Shown here piece after piece: positions 1 through 7,345 of a DNA stretch of 10,008 nucleotides (positions within the stretch are counted from its first letter, which is position 1; every line of letters starts with the position of its first letter). Position numbers and translations under genes: made by a program. Source of the DNA: Mariprofundaceae bacterium (lineage in GTDB: Bacteria; Pseudomonadota; Zetaproteobacteria; Mariprofundales; Mariprofundaceae); contig JAUZQT010000084.1 of NCBI GenBank assembly GCA_030950825.1, positions 1 through 10,008 of the forward strand, written 5' to 3'. The notes below the pieces were generated by a model. The model saw nothing but the letters and a program-made list of their open reading frames with translations. It was not told where the DNA came from and ran no database searches.

Positions 1-776
1 CCTCGATTGGGGTTGGCTACAGTTTCACCCGCACGTAAAAATACAATATCTGCCAAAGAAGCATATTGTGAAACACGCCATAACATGACTTTTTTATCTT
101 CATTGGTGCATGCGTATAAGTCCATGCGGCGAATCAACTCATGTTGAATCACAAATTTCTTCAAGCGTGCTATATCCTGCTTGCACTCTTTGGGTAATGA
201 TTGTGCAACCAGTAGCCCCAAACGAGCAATATCCAGGCTTTGGCGAACCTCAATCGTGCTATGTGAAAAATGCTGCATACAGTCGCTGCTTAGCTGACGG
301 CTGGACAAATCCAATGCAATACCAGCAACATTGATAATTTCACGCAAGTAGATTTGACTATCCATACTTTTCTCTTTTAAATGCAGGATGCCAACTTTGT
401 AGGATCGCAAGATCAGGCTTCCCATATCCTTTGCCAACACATCAAGGTAGCGCTCCAATTCCCCCAAGTGTTTCAGACGAAAAGACAGCGGTAATAAAGG
501 TGCGTTATTCAGGCTATTCAGCCATGCCCGCACATGTCTGGATAATAAGCGACGCTCATCTTGATCGCTGCTAGCAGCCAAAGCATCCAATTGTTTGATC
601 AAACTTACAAACTGCACACGCAATAAATCGAGCAGCATATTCGAGCGATCTGCATCTGCAGTATACACCGATAAGTTTAAATCCTTTCCCAACTCCAATG
701 ATAAGGATGCAATGAGTACTTCGCGCTTACGCTCATCTTCTTCTTCATTATTATGCTGTTGCGGTATATTTACCAT
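1..776 (-). CDS. Hypothetical helical protein, 3' end outside window
   Basis: An open frame runs leftward from an ATG at 776 to the window edge without a stop, giving 258 codons. I read this from the sequence and do not recognise the family. The protein starts MVNIPQQHNNEEEDERKR, with a charged acidic stretch, and continues as a mostly helical, leucine-rich soluble protein (for example LRLKHLGELERYLDVLAKDM-like amphipathic segments near residues 100-120). I see no signal peptide, membrane segment or catalytic motif. It lies 150 bp downstream of purL on the same strand, but a hairpin and an AT-rich symmetric region lie between them, so co-transcription is uncertain. The start is supported by AGGA only 2 bases before the ATG, which is tight; a GTG at 788 in the same frame is the alternative. 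The reading frame is convincing; the function is unknown. Confidence 0.75.
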   Translation of the reverse strand, partial: MVNIPQQHNNEEEDERKREVLIASLSLELGKDLNLSVYTADADRSNMLLDLLRVQFVSLIKQLDALAASSDQDERRLLSRHVRAWLNSLNNAPLLPLSFRLKHLGELERYLDVLAKDMGSLILRSYKVGILHLKEKSMDSQIYLREIINVAGIALDLSSRQLSSDCMQHFSHSTIEVRQSLDIARLGLLVAQSLPKECKQDIARLKKFVIQHELIRRMDLYACTNEDKKVMLWRVSQYASLADIVFLRAGETVANPNR

Positions 777-821
777 TTTCCTACGCACCTCATCGCTTGA
801 TATTTCACATAAAACAAATGA

Positions 822-885
822 GCAGATAAATATTTTTTAACCAGTGATAAATATTTCATATCATGGGGTGAAAATTTTTATCTGC
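822..885. promoter_or_regulatory. Operator-like inverted and direct repeats
   Basis: A near-perfect inverted repeat (14 of 15 positions) joins 822-836 and 871-885; its outer nine bases, gcagataaa and tttatctgc, match perfectly. The word gataaatattt also occurs twice in direct orientation, at 825-835 and 846-856, starts 21 bp apart, which is two helical turns. The region is very AT-rich and lies upstream of the leftward gene starting at 776. It could be a regulator-binding site for that gene, or a hairpin ending or stabilising the purL transcript. The symmetry is seen; the role is inferred. Confidence 0.4.
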
Positions 886-888
886 GTT

Positions 889-927
889 AGGCATCGTAAA
901 CCAACGACTTGTTTATTTACGATGCCT
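889..927. repeat. 39-bp miniature copy of a palindromic repeat at purL stop codon
   Basis: Twelve bases at 889-900 (aggcatcgtaaa) are the exact reverse complement of 916-927, leaving a 15-base loop. Positions 896-927 match 7080-7111 at 29 of 32 positions, so this is a dispersed repeat and not just a local hairpin. It looks like one end of the 160-bp element at 6952-7111 joined to the first bases of its other end, with the centre missing. Its last base is also the last base of the purL stop codon (TAA on the minus strand at 929-927). In the purL mRNA it would form a stem right after the stop; no T-run follows directly, so it is at best a weak terminator. Confidence 0.65.
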
Positions 928-3900
928 TAGCCCAAATACACACGCGCATTTTGAAACATCCTTAACCATGCGCCATTTTCATTATTATGTTTGGGATAAT
1001 AAGAAAATTGCGATTGTCGAAATAAACGTTCGGGATGCGGCATCATAATATTAAAACGACCATCATTTGACGTAAACCCTGTCAATCCTCCATGAGAACC
1101 ATTTGGATTATGAGGGTATGCCTTTGCAACTGTGCCATCAGCGCCTAAGTAGCGCAACATGGCGTTCGCCTGATACATACTCTGAACTTTGGAAAACTGC
1201 GCACGCCCTTCCCCATGTGCCACAACCAACGGTAGCTTTGAACCAACCATGCCCTGCATTAGGATGGATGGTGAATCCATCACTTCGACCATCAACAGGC
1301 GCGCCTCAAACTGCTCTGATTGATTGCGCTCAAAAGTCGGCCAGTGATCAGTTCCTGGAATCATACCTTTAAGCTGGGACATCATCTGGCAACCATTACA
1401 AACACCCAGTGCAAACGTGTCATCACGGTGAAAAAAGGCATCAAATTCATCACGTGCACGTGAATTATACAATACTGAACTTGCCCAGCCACGTCCTGCA
1501 CCCAACACATCACCAAAGGAAAATCCGCCACAGGCAACCAAGCCCTGAAAACCATTCAGACTCACCCGTCCCTCAATCAGATCAGACATGTGCACATCCA
1601 CCGAAGTAAAGCCTGCTTTATCAAAAGCTGCTGCCATTTCGACTTGGCCGTTCACACCCTGCTCTCGAAGCACTGCTATTTTTGGTCGTCGCTGATGGAT
1701 ATAGGGGGCTGTTATATCTTCTTTAATATCATAAGAAAGCTCAGCAAACAAACCCTTATCATCATCGTTATCAATTGCCTCAAATGCCTGTTTGGCACAT
1801 TCAGGGTTATCACGAAGACTTGCCATCTGAAAAGAAGTTTCAGACCATAGCTGTTGCAGGCTCAAAAGATCTTCATCCAATACCGTATCTTGCTGGCAAC
1901 ACATGTGCAGCCGCAAGTCATCATTCAACTGCCCTACTATATGGGTCACCGCCCCCAAACCTTCATCAATCAGGTGCGCCAAAACTGTTTCGCGGTGCTC
2001 ACATCGAATTTGAATCACAGCACCCAACTCTTCCGCAAACAGAATACGCAATGCATCATGCCCAGAGTGAGCACCCAGCACATCCAGATGAATATCCACG
2101 CCAATACGCCCAGCAAAAGCCATTTCGGCCACGGTAACCAATAGGCCACCATCGGAGCGATCATGGTACGCAAGAATTTTACCCTCTGCATTCAAACGCT
2201 GAATGGCATGGAAGAATTTGGCGAACAATGCCGCATCATCCAAATCAGGCACTTCTTCACCTGTTACACCATACACCTGCGCCAATGCCGAGCCACCCAA
2301 ACGATGTTGACCTTGCCCCAAATCAATCAATATCAAATCGGTTGTACCCACATCGCTGCGCAACTGCGGTGTCAAGGTCTGGCAAATATCTGTGACAGGC
2401 GAAAAGGCCGAAATAATTAACGACAATGGCGAAAACATCTCCTGCTTATCGCCCTCTTCCCCCTCACCTTTATGCCAAACGGATTTCATCGACAATGAAT
2501 CCTTGCCCACTGGAATCGAAATTCCCAAAGCTGGACATAACTCCATACCAACCGCTTTCACCGTATCATACAGCGCCGCATCTTCACCCTCATGGCCACA
2601 AGCAGCCATCCAGTTGGCAGAGAGCTTTACATTACCCAACTTGGCGATCGAAGCCGCCGCAATATTGCTCAAGGCTTCACCAACAGCCATACGCCCCGAA
2701 GCAGCGGCATTTAATACGGCAATCGGCGTGCGTTCGCCCATGGCCATTGCTTCGCCTGTTTGGTGGGCAAAATCCGTTGCAGTAACCGCGACATCTGCGA
2801 CAGCTACTTGGTATGGGCCAACCATTTGATCCCTTGCCACCAGACCTGTCACTGAGCGATCAGCAATGGTGATTAAAAATTCTTTGCAAGCCACTGATGG
2901 CAAACGTAACACGCGCTGAACAGCTTCTTTTACATTGATTACATCAAGATTCAACGGCACAAATTTATTGCTTACATGCGTGACATCACGCATCATTTTT
3001 GGCGGTTTCCCAAGTAATGTTTGCAAGGATAAATCCACAGGTACCTGGCCTAGTTCAGTGTCATCCACATGCAAATGCCCATCGTCTGTTGCTGTTCCCA
3101 ACACGGCAAACAAACAACGCTCACGCCCACACATCGCCTTAAAAGATGGTAATGATTCGGGTGCAATCGCCAACACATAGCGCTCTTGCGCTTCATTGCA
3201 CCAAATTTGCATGGGGCTCATGCCGCGCTCCATATTATGTACCTTGCGCAAATCAAAGCAGCCACCACGCCCTGCATCATGAATCAATTCGGGCACAGCA
3301 TTGGATAAGCCGCCCGCACCAATATCATGAATAAACAGAATCGGATTATCATCACCCATTTGCCAACAGCGATCCAGCACTTCCTGACACCGGCGTTCCA
3401 TCTCAGGGTTCCCACGCTGCACTGAGTCAAAATCCAATGATTCTGCATTGCAACCTGTATCCATACTTGATGCAGCGCCGCCACCCAAGCCAATCAACAT
3501 GGCTGGGCCACCCAATTGAATAATTAATGAACCCGTTGGCACATCAGATTTATGCACATGACGGGCATCAATATTACCCACCCCGCCTGCCAGCATAATC
3601 GGCTTATGGTAACCACGAAGCTCAACTCCCCCTGATTTCGTGGGGAGCGCTTGCTCGTATGTGCGGAAATAACCAGTGATATTCGGGCGGCCAAATTCAT
3701 TATTAAAGGCCGCCGCCCCAATCGGCCCATCCAGCATAATATTTAAGGCCGATTCCGTACGTTCGGGCTTGCCATGATTCACTTCCCAAGGCTGCGCAAA
3801 GCCTGGGATTTGCAAATTGGATACCGTAAAACCACACAAACCTGCTTTAGGTTTTGAGCCAATACCCGTAGCACCCTCGTCACGAATTTCACCGCCGGAA

Positions 3901-4820
3901 CCAGTCGCAGCCCCTGCAAAAGGAGAGATTGCCGTGGGGTGATTATGCGTTTCGACCTTCATAAGGATATGCGTGTCAACATCATGCTCGGCATACACAC
4001 CATCAGCCTTAGGATAAAAGCGCTTGGACTTTGAGCCTTCAATCACCGAAGAATTATCAGAATAGGCAATAATCGTACCCTCAGGTGATCTTTGATGCGT
4101 ATGACGAATCATCGAAAATAACGATTTATCCATCATTTCATCATCAATTTTCCAGTCCGCATTAAAAATTTTATGCCTGCAATGCTCTGAATTTGCTTGA
4201 GCAAACATCATCAACTCGGCATCAGAAGGGTTTCTCTGCAACGCCACAAAATTTTCCAAAAGATAATCAATTTCATCCTCGGCCAGAGCCAAACCCAACG
4301 CGCGATTGGCAACTTGTAACGCTGCTCGCCCATCCGTCAATATATCCACATAGACCAACGGTTTGGGACCTTGATGTTCAAAAAGAAGGCTTAAATCATC
4401 GATCGATGCTAATACCGATTCGGTCATACGGTCATGCAGTACCGCACGCACCTTGCCGCGTTCACCCTGAACCCAGTAAGCCACCACCCGCTCAATACGC
4501 AGCAATGATGACAAACCGCACAAGCCTGCAATATCTGTCGCCTTGGATGACCACGGAGAAATCGTACCGACACGCGGTGCCACAATAAACAAGCCATCCG
4601 CTGCTGGAGCTGAAAAATAGTGCAGCGGATCACCCAGAATATCCGCTAGATGCTGGCTGTCAGTATCTGTCCAATCCATTGATACTTCTGCAACATGAAT
4701 AAACAAAGACTCAATATCAGCGACTTGTAAAACATCACATAATTTGGCTTTGCGAAAATCAGAAAGTGCGGATGCACCCTGTAAAATAATCAAACGGGAA
4801 GAGGCAGGTAAATGAGTCAT
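927..4820 (-). CDS. purL: Phosphoribosylformylglycinamidine synthase (PurL, large single-chain form)
   Basis: Catalyses the fourth step of de novo purine synthesis in the cytoplasm, converting FGAR, glutamine and ATP to FGAM. The length, 1297 residues, matches the E. coli enzyme (1295). An N-terminal domain fills about residues 1-150. The FGAM synthetase core carries ANSEHCRHKIFNADW at 209-223, then the Gly-rich segment after VETHNHPTAISPF and a second AIRS-like half with GKDSLSMKSVW. The C-terminal glutaminase domain runs from about 1046, with nucleophile Cys1141 in GVCNGCQ and the His1262/Glu1264 pair in MMPHPER; both sites are intact. The ATG at 4820 gives the expected N-terminus leading into ILQGASALSDFRKAKL. 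The Shine-Dalgarno signal there is weak (GAGG lies about 17 bases away). No frameshift or truncation is seen. It stands alone, without other pur genes beside it, and is divergent from the membrane protein gene at 5011. Confidence 0.98.
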   Translation of the reverse strand: MTHLPASSRLIILQGASALSDFRKAKLCDVLQVADIESLFIHVAEVSMDWTDTDSQHLADILGDPLHYFSAPAADGLFIVAPRVGTISPWSSKATDIAGLCGLSSLLRIERVVAYWVQGERGKVRAVLHDRMTESVLASIDDLSLLFEHQGPKPLVYVDILTDGRAALQVANRALGLALAEDEIDYLLENFVALQRNPSDAELMMFAQANSEHCRHKIFNADWKIDDEMMDKSLFSMIRHTHQRSPEGTIIAYSDNSSVIEGSKSKRFYPKADGVYAEHDVDTHILMKVETHNHPTAISPFAGAATGSGGEIRDEGATGIGSKPKAGLCGFTVSNLQIPGFAQPWEVNHGKPERTESALNIMLDGPIGAAAFNNEFGRPNITGYFRTYEQALPTKSGGVELRGYHKPIMLAGGVGNIDARHVHKSDVPTGSLIIQLGGPAMLIGLGGGAASSMDTGCNAESLDFDSVQRGNPEMERRCQEVLDRCWQMGDDNPILFIHDIGAGGLSNAVPELIHDAGRGGCFDLRKVHNMERGMSPMQIWCNEAQERYVLAIAPESLPSFKAMCGRERCLFAVLGTATDDGHLHVDDTELGQVPVDLSLQTLLGKPPKMMRDVTHVSNKFVPLNLDVINVKEAVQRVLRLPSVACKEFLITIADRSVTGLVARDQMVGPYQVAVADVAVTATDFAHQTGEAMAMGERTPIAVLNAAASGRMAVGEALSNIAAASIAKLGNVKLSANWMAACGHEGEDAALYDTVKAVGMELCPALGISIPVGKDSLSMKSVWHKGEGEEGDKQEMFSPLSLIISAFSPVTDICQTLTPQLRSDVGTTDLILIDLGQGQHRLGGSALAQVYGVTGEEVPDLDDAALFAKFFHAIQRLNAEGKILAYHDRSDGGLLVTVAEMAFAGRIGVDIHLDVLGAHSGHDALRILFAEELGAVIQIRCEHRETVLAHLIDEGLGAVTHIVGQLNDDLRLHMCCQQDTVLDEDLLSLQQLWSETSFQMASLRDNPECAKQAFEAIDNDDDKGLFAELSYDIKEDITAPYIHQRRPKIAVLREQGVNGQVEMAAAFDKAGFTSVDVHMSDLIEGRVSLNGFQGLVACGGFSFGDVLGAGRGWASSVLYNSRARDEFDAFFHRDDTFALGVCNGCQMMSQLKGMIPGTDHWPTFERNQSEQFEARLLMVEVMDSPSILMQGMVGSKLPLVVAHGEGRAQFSKVQSMYQANAMLRYLGADGTVAKAYPHNPNGSHGGLTGFTSNDGRFNIMMPHPERLFRQSQFSYYPKHNNENGAWLRMFQNARVYLG

Positions 4821-4887
4821 GGGCGTATGTTATAAAGCCTCTAACTGGAAACCAAGTTTTCATAAAACTAAATACTTTTTTATGAGA

Positions 4888-4917
4888 AATATAAGGCATC
4901 ATCTCCAAACACGTCAC
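4888..4917 (-). promoter_or_regulatory. Candidate purL promoter
   Basis: On the minus strand a GTGACG box (4917-4912; 4 of 6 matches to TTGACA) is followed after 18 bases by TATATT (4893-4888; 5 of 6 matches to TATAAT). This would start transcription near 4880 and leave a leader of about 60 bases before the purL ATG. No PurR-type operator palindrome was noticed. This is pattern matching by eye in an AT-rich divergent intergenic region (4821-5010), which must also hold the promoter of the rightward gene. Confidence 0.3.
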
Positions 4918-5010
4918 CCGCCTCAGCAGTAAATGTATTTAAATGCGCCTGCCCTAGCTCAGTGCCTCTAAGCCGTTGCTATTATGATTTTCAACGTTAG
5001 GTTGCGCCTT

Positions 5011-5670
5011 ATGAGTGAAAAAGATGTCAATTTAAACAATCAGTTGGGCGATCATAGCGAATCTATGAAAGAAAACTTACCTACAGAAATACACAATAAC
5101 GGTGAGATTGAACAAAGTACTATTGAACCCACAAAAAAAGCTACAAAGGCAAAGTGGCCTAAGGTTCTATTTGCAGTATTGATTACCCTTGCTGCGGCAA
5201 CAACTTTTCTTGCCACAGATATTATGAGCCTGAAAAATTCGGAAGGGTCTTGGTTGGCAGCGTTAAAAGATGGGGACTATGGCGAAGCAGTGGGTAAATT
5301 TTCAACGCTAACATCGAATACCATTGGCAATGTTCTTGATGCAGACCTATCCGTTGGAGCATTGGTTAAAGATTTCAATGCAGCACGACCATTGCTAAAG
5401 AAAGCAGGCTACTCTTTAACGGAGTTAGAAGTCTCGCTGAGCATCCCTCCAAAGCTTATACCCCACTTCTACCATGACCCTAAAGTACATTTGGATCTAA
5501 AAAAGGTACTTGCCAGTCTCGAAGGAAACCATATTGGCACAGTGGTAATGGTTGCCTTGGCTGAGGCAAGTGAACTACAGAAGGAGCTGGAAGTCTCTGG
5601 ATTAAAATTTAGCCACATTGAAATAGAACTTGGACCCATTCCAACCTTGAAGTTAAAGTATAAAAAATAA
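5011..5670 (+). CDS. Hypothetical single-pass membrane protein
   Basis: 219 residues from the ATG at 5011. I prefer this start because AGG at 4999-5001 sits 9 bases upstream; an in-frame ATG at 4984 would add nine residues but has no ribosome binding site. The first ~48 residues are polar and rich in Asn, Glu and Lys, ending in a basic patch (KKATKAKWPK). A hydrophobic helix follows at about residues 49-70 (VLFAVLITLAAATTFLA), then about 149 residues with no further membrane segment. The positive patch before the helix suggests an N-in topology with the C-terminal part in the periplasm. That part has no cysteines and includes GYSLTELEVSLSIPPKLIPHF. I do not recognise the family. It is divergent from purL and convergent with the coiled-coil gene at 5867-6736. 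The gene call is good, the topology inferred and the function unknown. Confidence 0.8.
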   Translation: MSEKDVNLNNQLGDHSESMKENLPTEIHNNGEIEQSTIEPTKKATKAKWPKVLFAVLITLAAATTFLATDIMSLKNSEGSWLAALKDGDYGEAVGKFSTLTSNTIGNVLDADLSVGALVKDFNAARPLLKKAGYSLTELEVSLSIPPKLIPHFYHDPKVHLDLKKVLASLEGNHIGTVVMVALAEASELQKELEVSGLKFSHIEIELGPIPTLKLKYKK

Positions 5671-5724
5671 CACTAATTTTGGAGAGTAAGGGACGTGGAT
5701 GGAATAAGTTGAGAAACTGGCGGA

Positions 5725-5812
5725 GGATTTTTATTCCTATTCAAGGCACACAAACAGGCGCATAGCACAGCTACGCAACTGTTTGTGAATGCAGAAAATG
5801 GACAAAAAGACT
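5725..5812. repeat. Long hairpin, probably a relative of the 6952-7111 element
   Basis: The core 5749-5787 folds well: cacaaacag (5749-5757) pairs with ctgtttgtg (5779-5787), gcg with cgc (5758-5760 / 5774-5776), and tagc with gcta (5763-5766 / 5770-5773) around a three-base loop. Weaker pairing continues outward, ggattttt near the left end with aaaaagact at the right end. Read against the reverse strand of 6988-7074, the left flank (5725-5747) matches at about 16 of 23 positions and the nested hairpin layout is the same. It fills most of the gap between the two convergent genes at 5011-5670 and 5867-6736. A seven-base inverted repeat (ggaataa 5701-5707 / ttattcc 5731-5737) overlaps its left edge. 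There is no T-run after the stem, so it is not a classical terminator. Confidence 0.5.
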
Positions 5813-5866
5813 ACGAAGAAGGCGGTTTATAGACCAGCAGCATTGGATGTTTTTTTTCTGCGGCTC

Positions 5867-6736
5867 TTAAACCCATGGCGGGTGGTTGGCAGTCGTAATA
5901 TCAAAGCGAGACTTCTCTTTCTCGTCCACGCCCGTTTCAGATAGATCAAAAACTTTCAATTCGTCTTCATCTACGTCTGATAAGGCAAGCGTCTCCATTT
6001 TCACTGTTGCTGTAAACTGGCTTTCCGTGAGCCCTACTTGCTTAACTTTTTTGGCTAGGGCTCTTTCTGCTCTTGCCTTTTCTGCCTGTGCTTTTTTGGC
6101 TCTGAGTTTCTCTGCCCATATCTCTTCTTCTATATTTTTTTCCAGTCTAGCTTCTTCTTTGGCTTTTTCAGCTCTAAGCTTTTCTATCTCAGCTTGCGCT
6201 TTCAAAAAACTTTCAGCTGCCAATCGGGCTTTCGCTTCTTCTTTGGCTCTCGCTTCTTCTGCCTGCAACCTAGCCTTTTCAGCTGCTTCTTTGGCGCTCG
6301 CTTCTTCTGCCTGCAACCTAGCCTTTTTGGCGGCTTCTTTGGCTCTCGCTTTTGCTTCCGCTAACTTGGCCTTTTTGGCGGCTTCTTTGGCTCTCGATTT
6401 TTCTGCTTTAACCCTTTCTTCCTCAGCCTTGGCTGCTGCGTATTTTTTCTCAATATCATCTACAAGCATTGCAATTGTCTGCTCAACGCTTGCCGCTGCT
6501 CCTGGTTCACCAGCTTCCTTGTAAAGCCCCGCGATCCCCTGATAAAGTTTGATTGCTTGCTTGGTATGCCCCGTTTTTTCAATACAAAAAGCGTGGCGGA
6601 CTTTGATATCAAAGTTATCCGCCATTTCTTCATGCGCGATCAATGTCGCATACAAAATAGCCGCTTCTTCATAATTATGGGCGAATATCGCACTGCGCGC
6701 TTGACGCATCATCAATGGAAGGTTCACATCATTCAT
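5867..6736 (-). CDS. TPR-like and coiled-coil repeat protein, function unknown
   Basis: 289 residues. Residues 1-95 look like two or three helical hairpins of the tetratricopeptide type (NYEEAAILYATLIAHEE, then HTKQAIKLYQGIAGLYKEAG). Residues about 95-232 are an uninterrupted Lys/Ala/Glu/Arg-rich helix that should form a coiled coil or a long single helix. Within it a 16-residue unit of the form AKEAAKKARLQAEEAS repeats about 3.5 times (residues 116-176). The last ~55 residues are acidic and non-repetitive (SDVDEDELKVFDLSETGVDEKEK) and end in PPWV. No signal peptide or membrane segment is seen, so it is probably cytoplasmic. The ATG at 6736 has only a poor Shine-Dalgarno sequence, and two more Met codons follow at residues 9-10. 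Low-complexity composition makes database hits to other Lys/Ala/Glu-rich proteins unreliable. It may be a scaffold or assembly protein; this is a guess from shape only. Confidence 0.8.
   Translation of the reverse strand: MNDVNLPLMMRQARSAIFAHNYEEAAILYATLIAHEEMADNFDIKVRHAFCIEKTGHTKQAIKLYQGIAGLYKEAGEPGAAASVEQTIAMLVDDIEKKYAAAKAEEERVKAEKSRAKEAAKKAKLAEAKARAKEAAKKARLQAEEASAKEAAEKARLQAEEARAKEEAKARLAAESFLKAQAEIEKLRAEKAKEEARLEKNIEEEIWAEKLRAKKAQAEKARAERALAKKVKQVGLTESQFTATVKMETLALSDVDEDELKVFDLSETGVDEKEKSRFDITTANHPPWV
6209..6391 (-). repeat. 48-bp tandem repeat inside the coiled-coil gene
   Basis: About 3.5 units of 48 bp encode the 16-residue coiled-coil repeat. Two segments of 31 bases (6249-6279 and 6297-6327) are identical at a 48-base offset, and 6324-6348 repeats at 6372-6396 with the same offset. 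Nucleotide identity in synonymous positions shows recent duplication, so the copy number may vary in frame between strains. Confidence 0.8.
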
Positions 6737-6777
6737 TCTCAGTTACATCCATAAAAGCATATCTAAATTAACCCCAC

Positions 6778-6946
6778 TTAACCTGAAAAATTCATAAATC
6801 GTTGTGATGATTGCGAAGAACCTTTATTTGCAACGATTTTTTTGTCGGAAGTGCCGTACCAATTGGATACGGTCGACTGGCAAAGAATTCGTGGCGGATA
6901 AAGGGGCAAGCAAGGAGACGACAGTATTTGTGAATTATTCGGTTAA
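6778..6946. mobile_element. 169-bp miniature element with IS1380-like terminal repeats
   Basis: The left end (6778-6799, ttaacctgaaaaattcat...) and the reverse complement of the right end (6926-6946) match at 19 of 21 aligned positions plus one single-base gap. Both ends resemble the right end of the IS1380-family element at 8549-9585 (tgaattattcaggcta), with the left end matching it at 18 of 22. The interior has no open frame of note. It contains a nine-base inverted repeat, aaatcgttg (6796-6804) with caacgattt (6831-6839), running into seven Ts, which could act as a rightward terminator. The simplest reading is a MITE or internally deleted copy mobilised by an IS1380-type transposase. I could not define a target-site duplication. 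Confidence 0.6.
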
Positions 6947-6951
6947 AGCCA

Positions 6952-7111
6952 AGGCATTGTAAAGAAAGAACGCATCGGTTTACACTTGTCTTTTTACTTG
7001 CTTTCTTCGTTGTAAAAAGCGTTATATAGCAGTGCTATATGTCGCTTTTTCGCCCTGAAACCAAACGAAAATCCAGCACGTAAACCAATGACTTATTTAT
7101 TTGCGATGCCT
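6952..7111. mobile_element. 160-bp palindromic miniature element
   Basis: The two halves (6952-7031 and 7033-7111) are reverse complements of each other along their whole length, centred on base 7032. The outer 32 bases match at 25 of 32 positions; the inner 18 form a strong stem, aaaaagcg/cgcttttt (7014-7021 / 7043-7050) and atatagca/tgctatat (7024-7031 / 7033-7040), separated by a 2x2 internal loop. The middle 30 bases are more diverged. No coding capacity is seen. Because the stem is A-rich on one side and T-rich on the other, transcription from either side may terminate here. A fragment of the same family sits at the purL stop codon (889-927). It begins only 5 bases after the IS1380-like miniature element. 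Confidence 0.7.
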
Positions 7112-7178
7112 AAGAATATCATGCCAACTAGCGAAAAGTTAAACATTTTTTATAAAAGTTCAAATAAATAAATAATAT

Positions 7179-7208
7179 TATACACCCACCAGGTTTATTC
7201 TCTATAAT
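7179..7208 (+). promoter_or_regulatory. Candidate promoter upstream of the Rpn nuclease gene
   Basis: A perfect TATAAT (7203-7208) lies 18 bases after TATACA (7179-7184; 4 of 6 to TTGACA). Initiation near 7215 would give a leader of about 200 bases that crosses the first repeat copy (7295-7313) and the terminator-like hairpin at 7319-7345. The surrounding 7112-7294 stretch is AT-rich and holds nothing else that I recognise. Evidence is by eye only. Confidence 0.35.
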
Positions 7209-7294
7209 TTCTCAAAGGCTAATCTCACCGCTTTGATGTAAAATTGCCGTTTTAAAGCAAAGACATTACCTTTTTATGATGCTTAAAACCTTGA

Positions 7295-7313
7295 TATGAA
7301 ATTACGGCGACAG
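7295..7313 (+). repeat. 19-bp direct repeat, copy left of the Rpn gene
   Basis: The sequence tatgaaattacggcgacag is identical at 7295-7313 and 8452-8470, on either side of the Rpn gene and in the same orientation. A third copy of its last 14 bases lies at 8420-8433. Motifs of the type attacgg-gacag often accompany REP-associated or IS200-like tyrosine transposases; that link is from memory and no such transposase is present here. Confidence 0.7.
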
Positions 7314-7318
7314 CCCCC

Positions 7319-7345
7319 AATCGCTACGCGAAGCGTTCGATTTTT
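7319..7345 (+). terminator. Terminator-like hairpin in the Rpn leader
   Basis: aatcg (7319-7323) pairs with cgatt (7338-7342), and acgc (7326-7329) with gcgt (7333-7336) around a GAA loop; the T-run 7341-7345 overlaps and follows the stem. It lies 73 bases before the Rpn start codon. It could end transcription arriving from the left or attenuate the Rpn transcript, but the stem is imperfect and the T-run short. Confidence 0.35.

Noticed and set aside
1775..2829. Several plus-strand open frames of 85-145 codons inside purL
   Set aside because: They are reverse-strand shadows of an intact, fully conserved purL.
4951..4975. tRNA-like string (cctagctcagtgcctc) upstream of the membrane protein gene
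   Set aside because: It resembles a D-arm by chance, but no acceptor stem, anticodon arm or T-arm follows before the coding region begins.
5886..6524. 212-codon open frame on the plus strand
   Set aside because: It is antisense to the coiled-coil gene; its Ser/Ala/Leu-rich content is the reverse reading of Lys/Ala/Glu codons, and it has no credible start signal.
889..7111. The two matching 32-bp repeats as att sites of an integrated island
   Set aside because: The interval would enclose the whole of the housekeeping gene purL, has no integrase, and the right copy is one end of a larger palindromic element.
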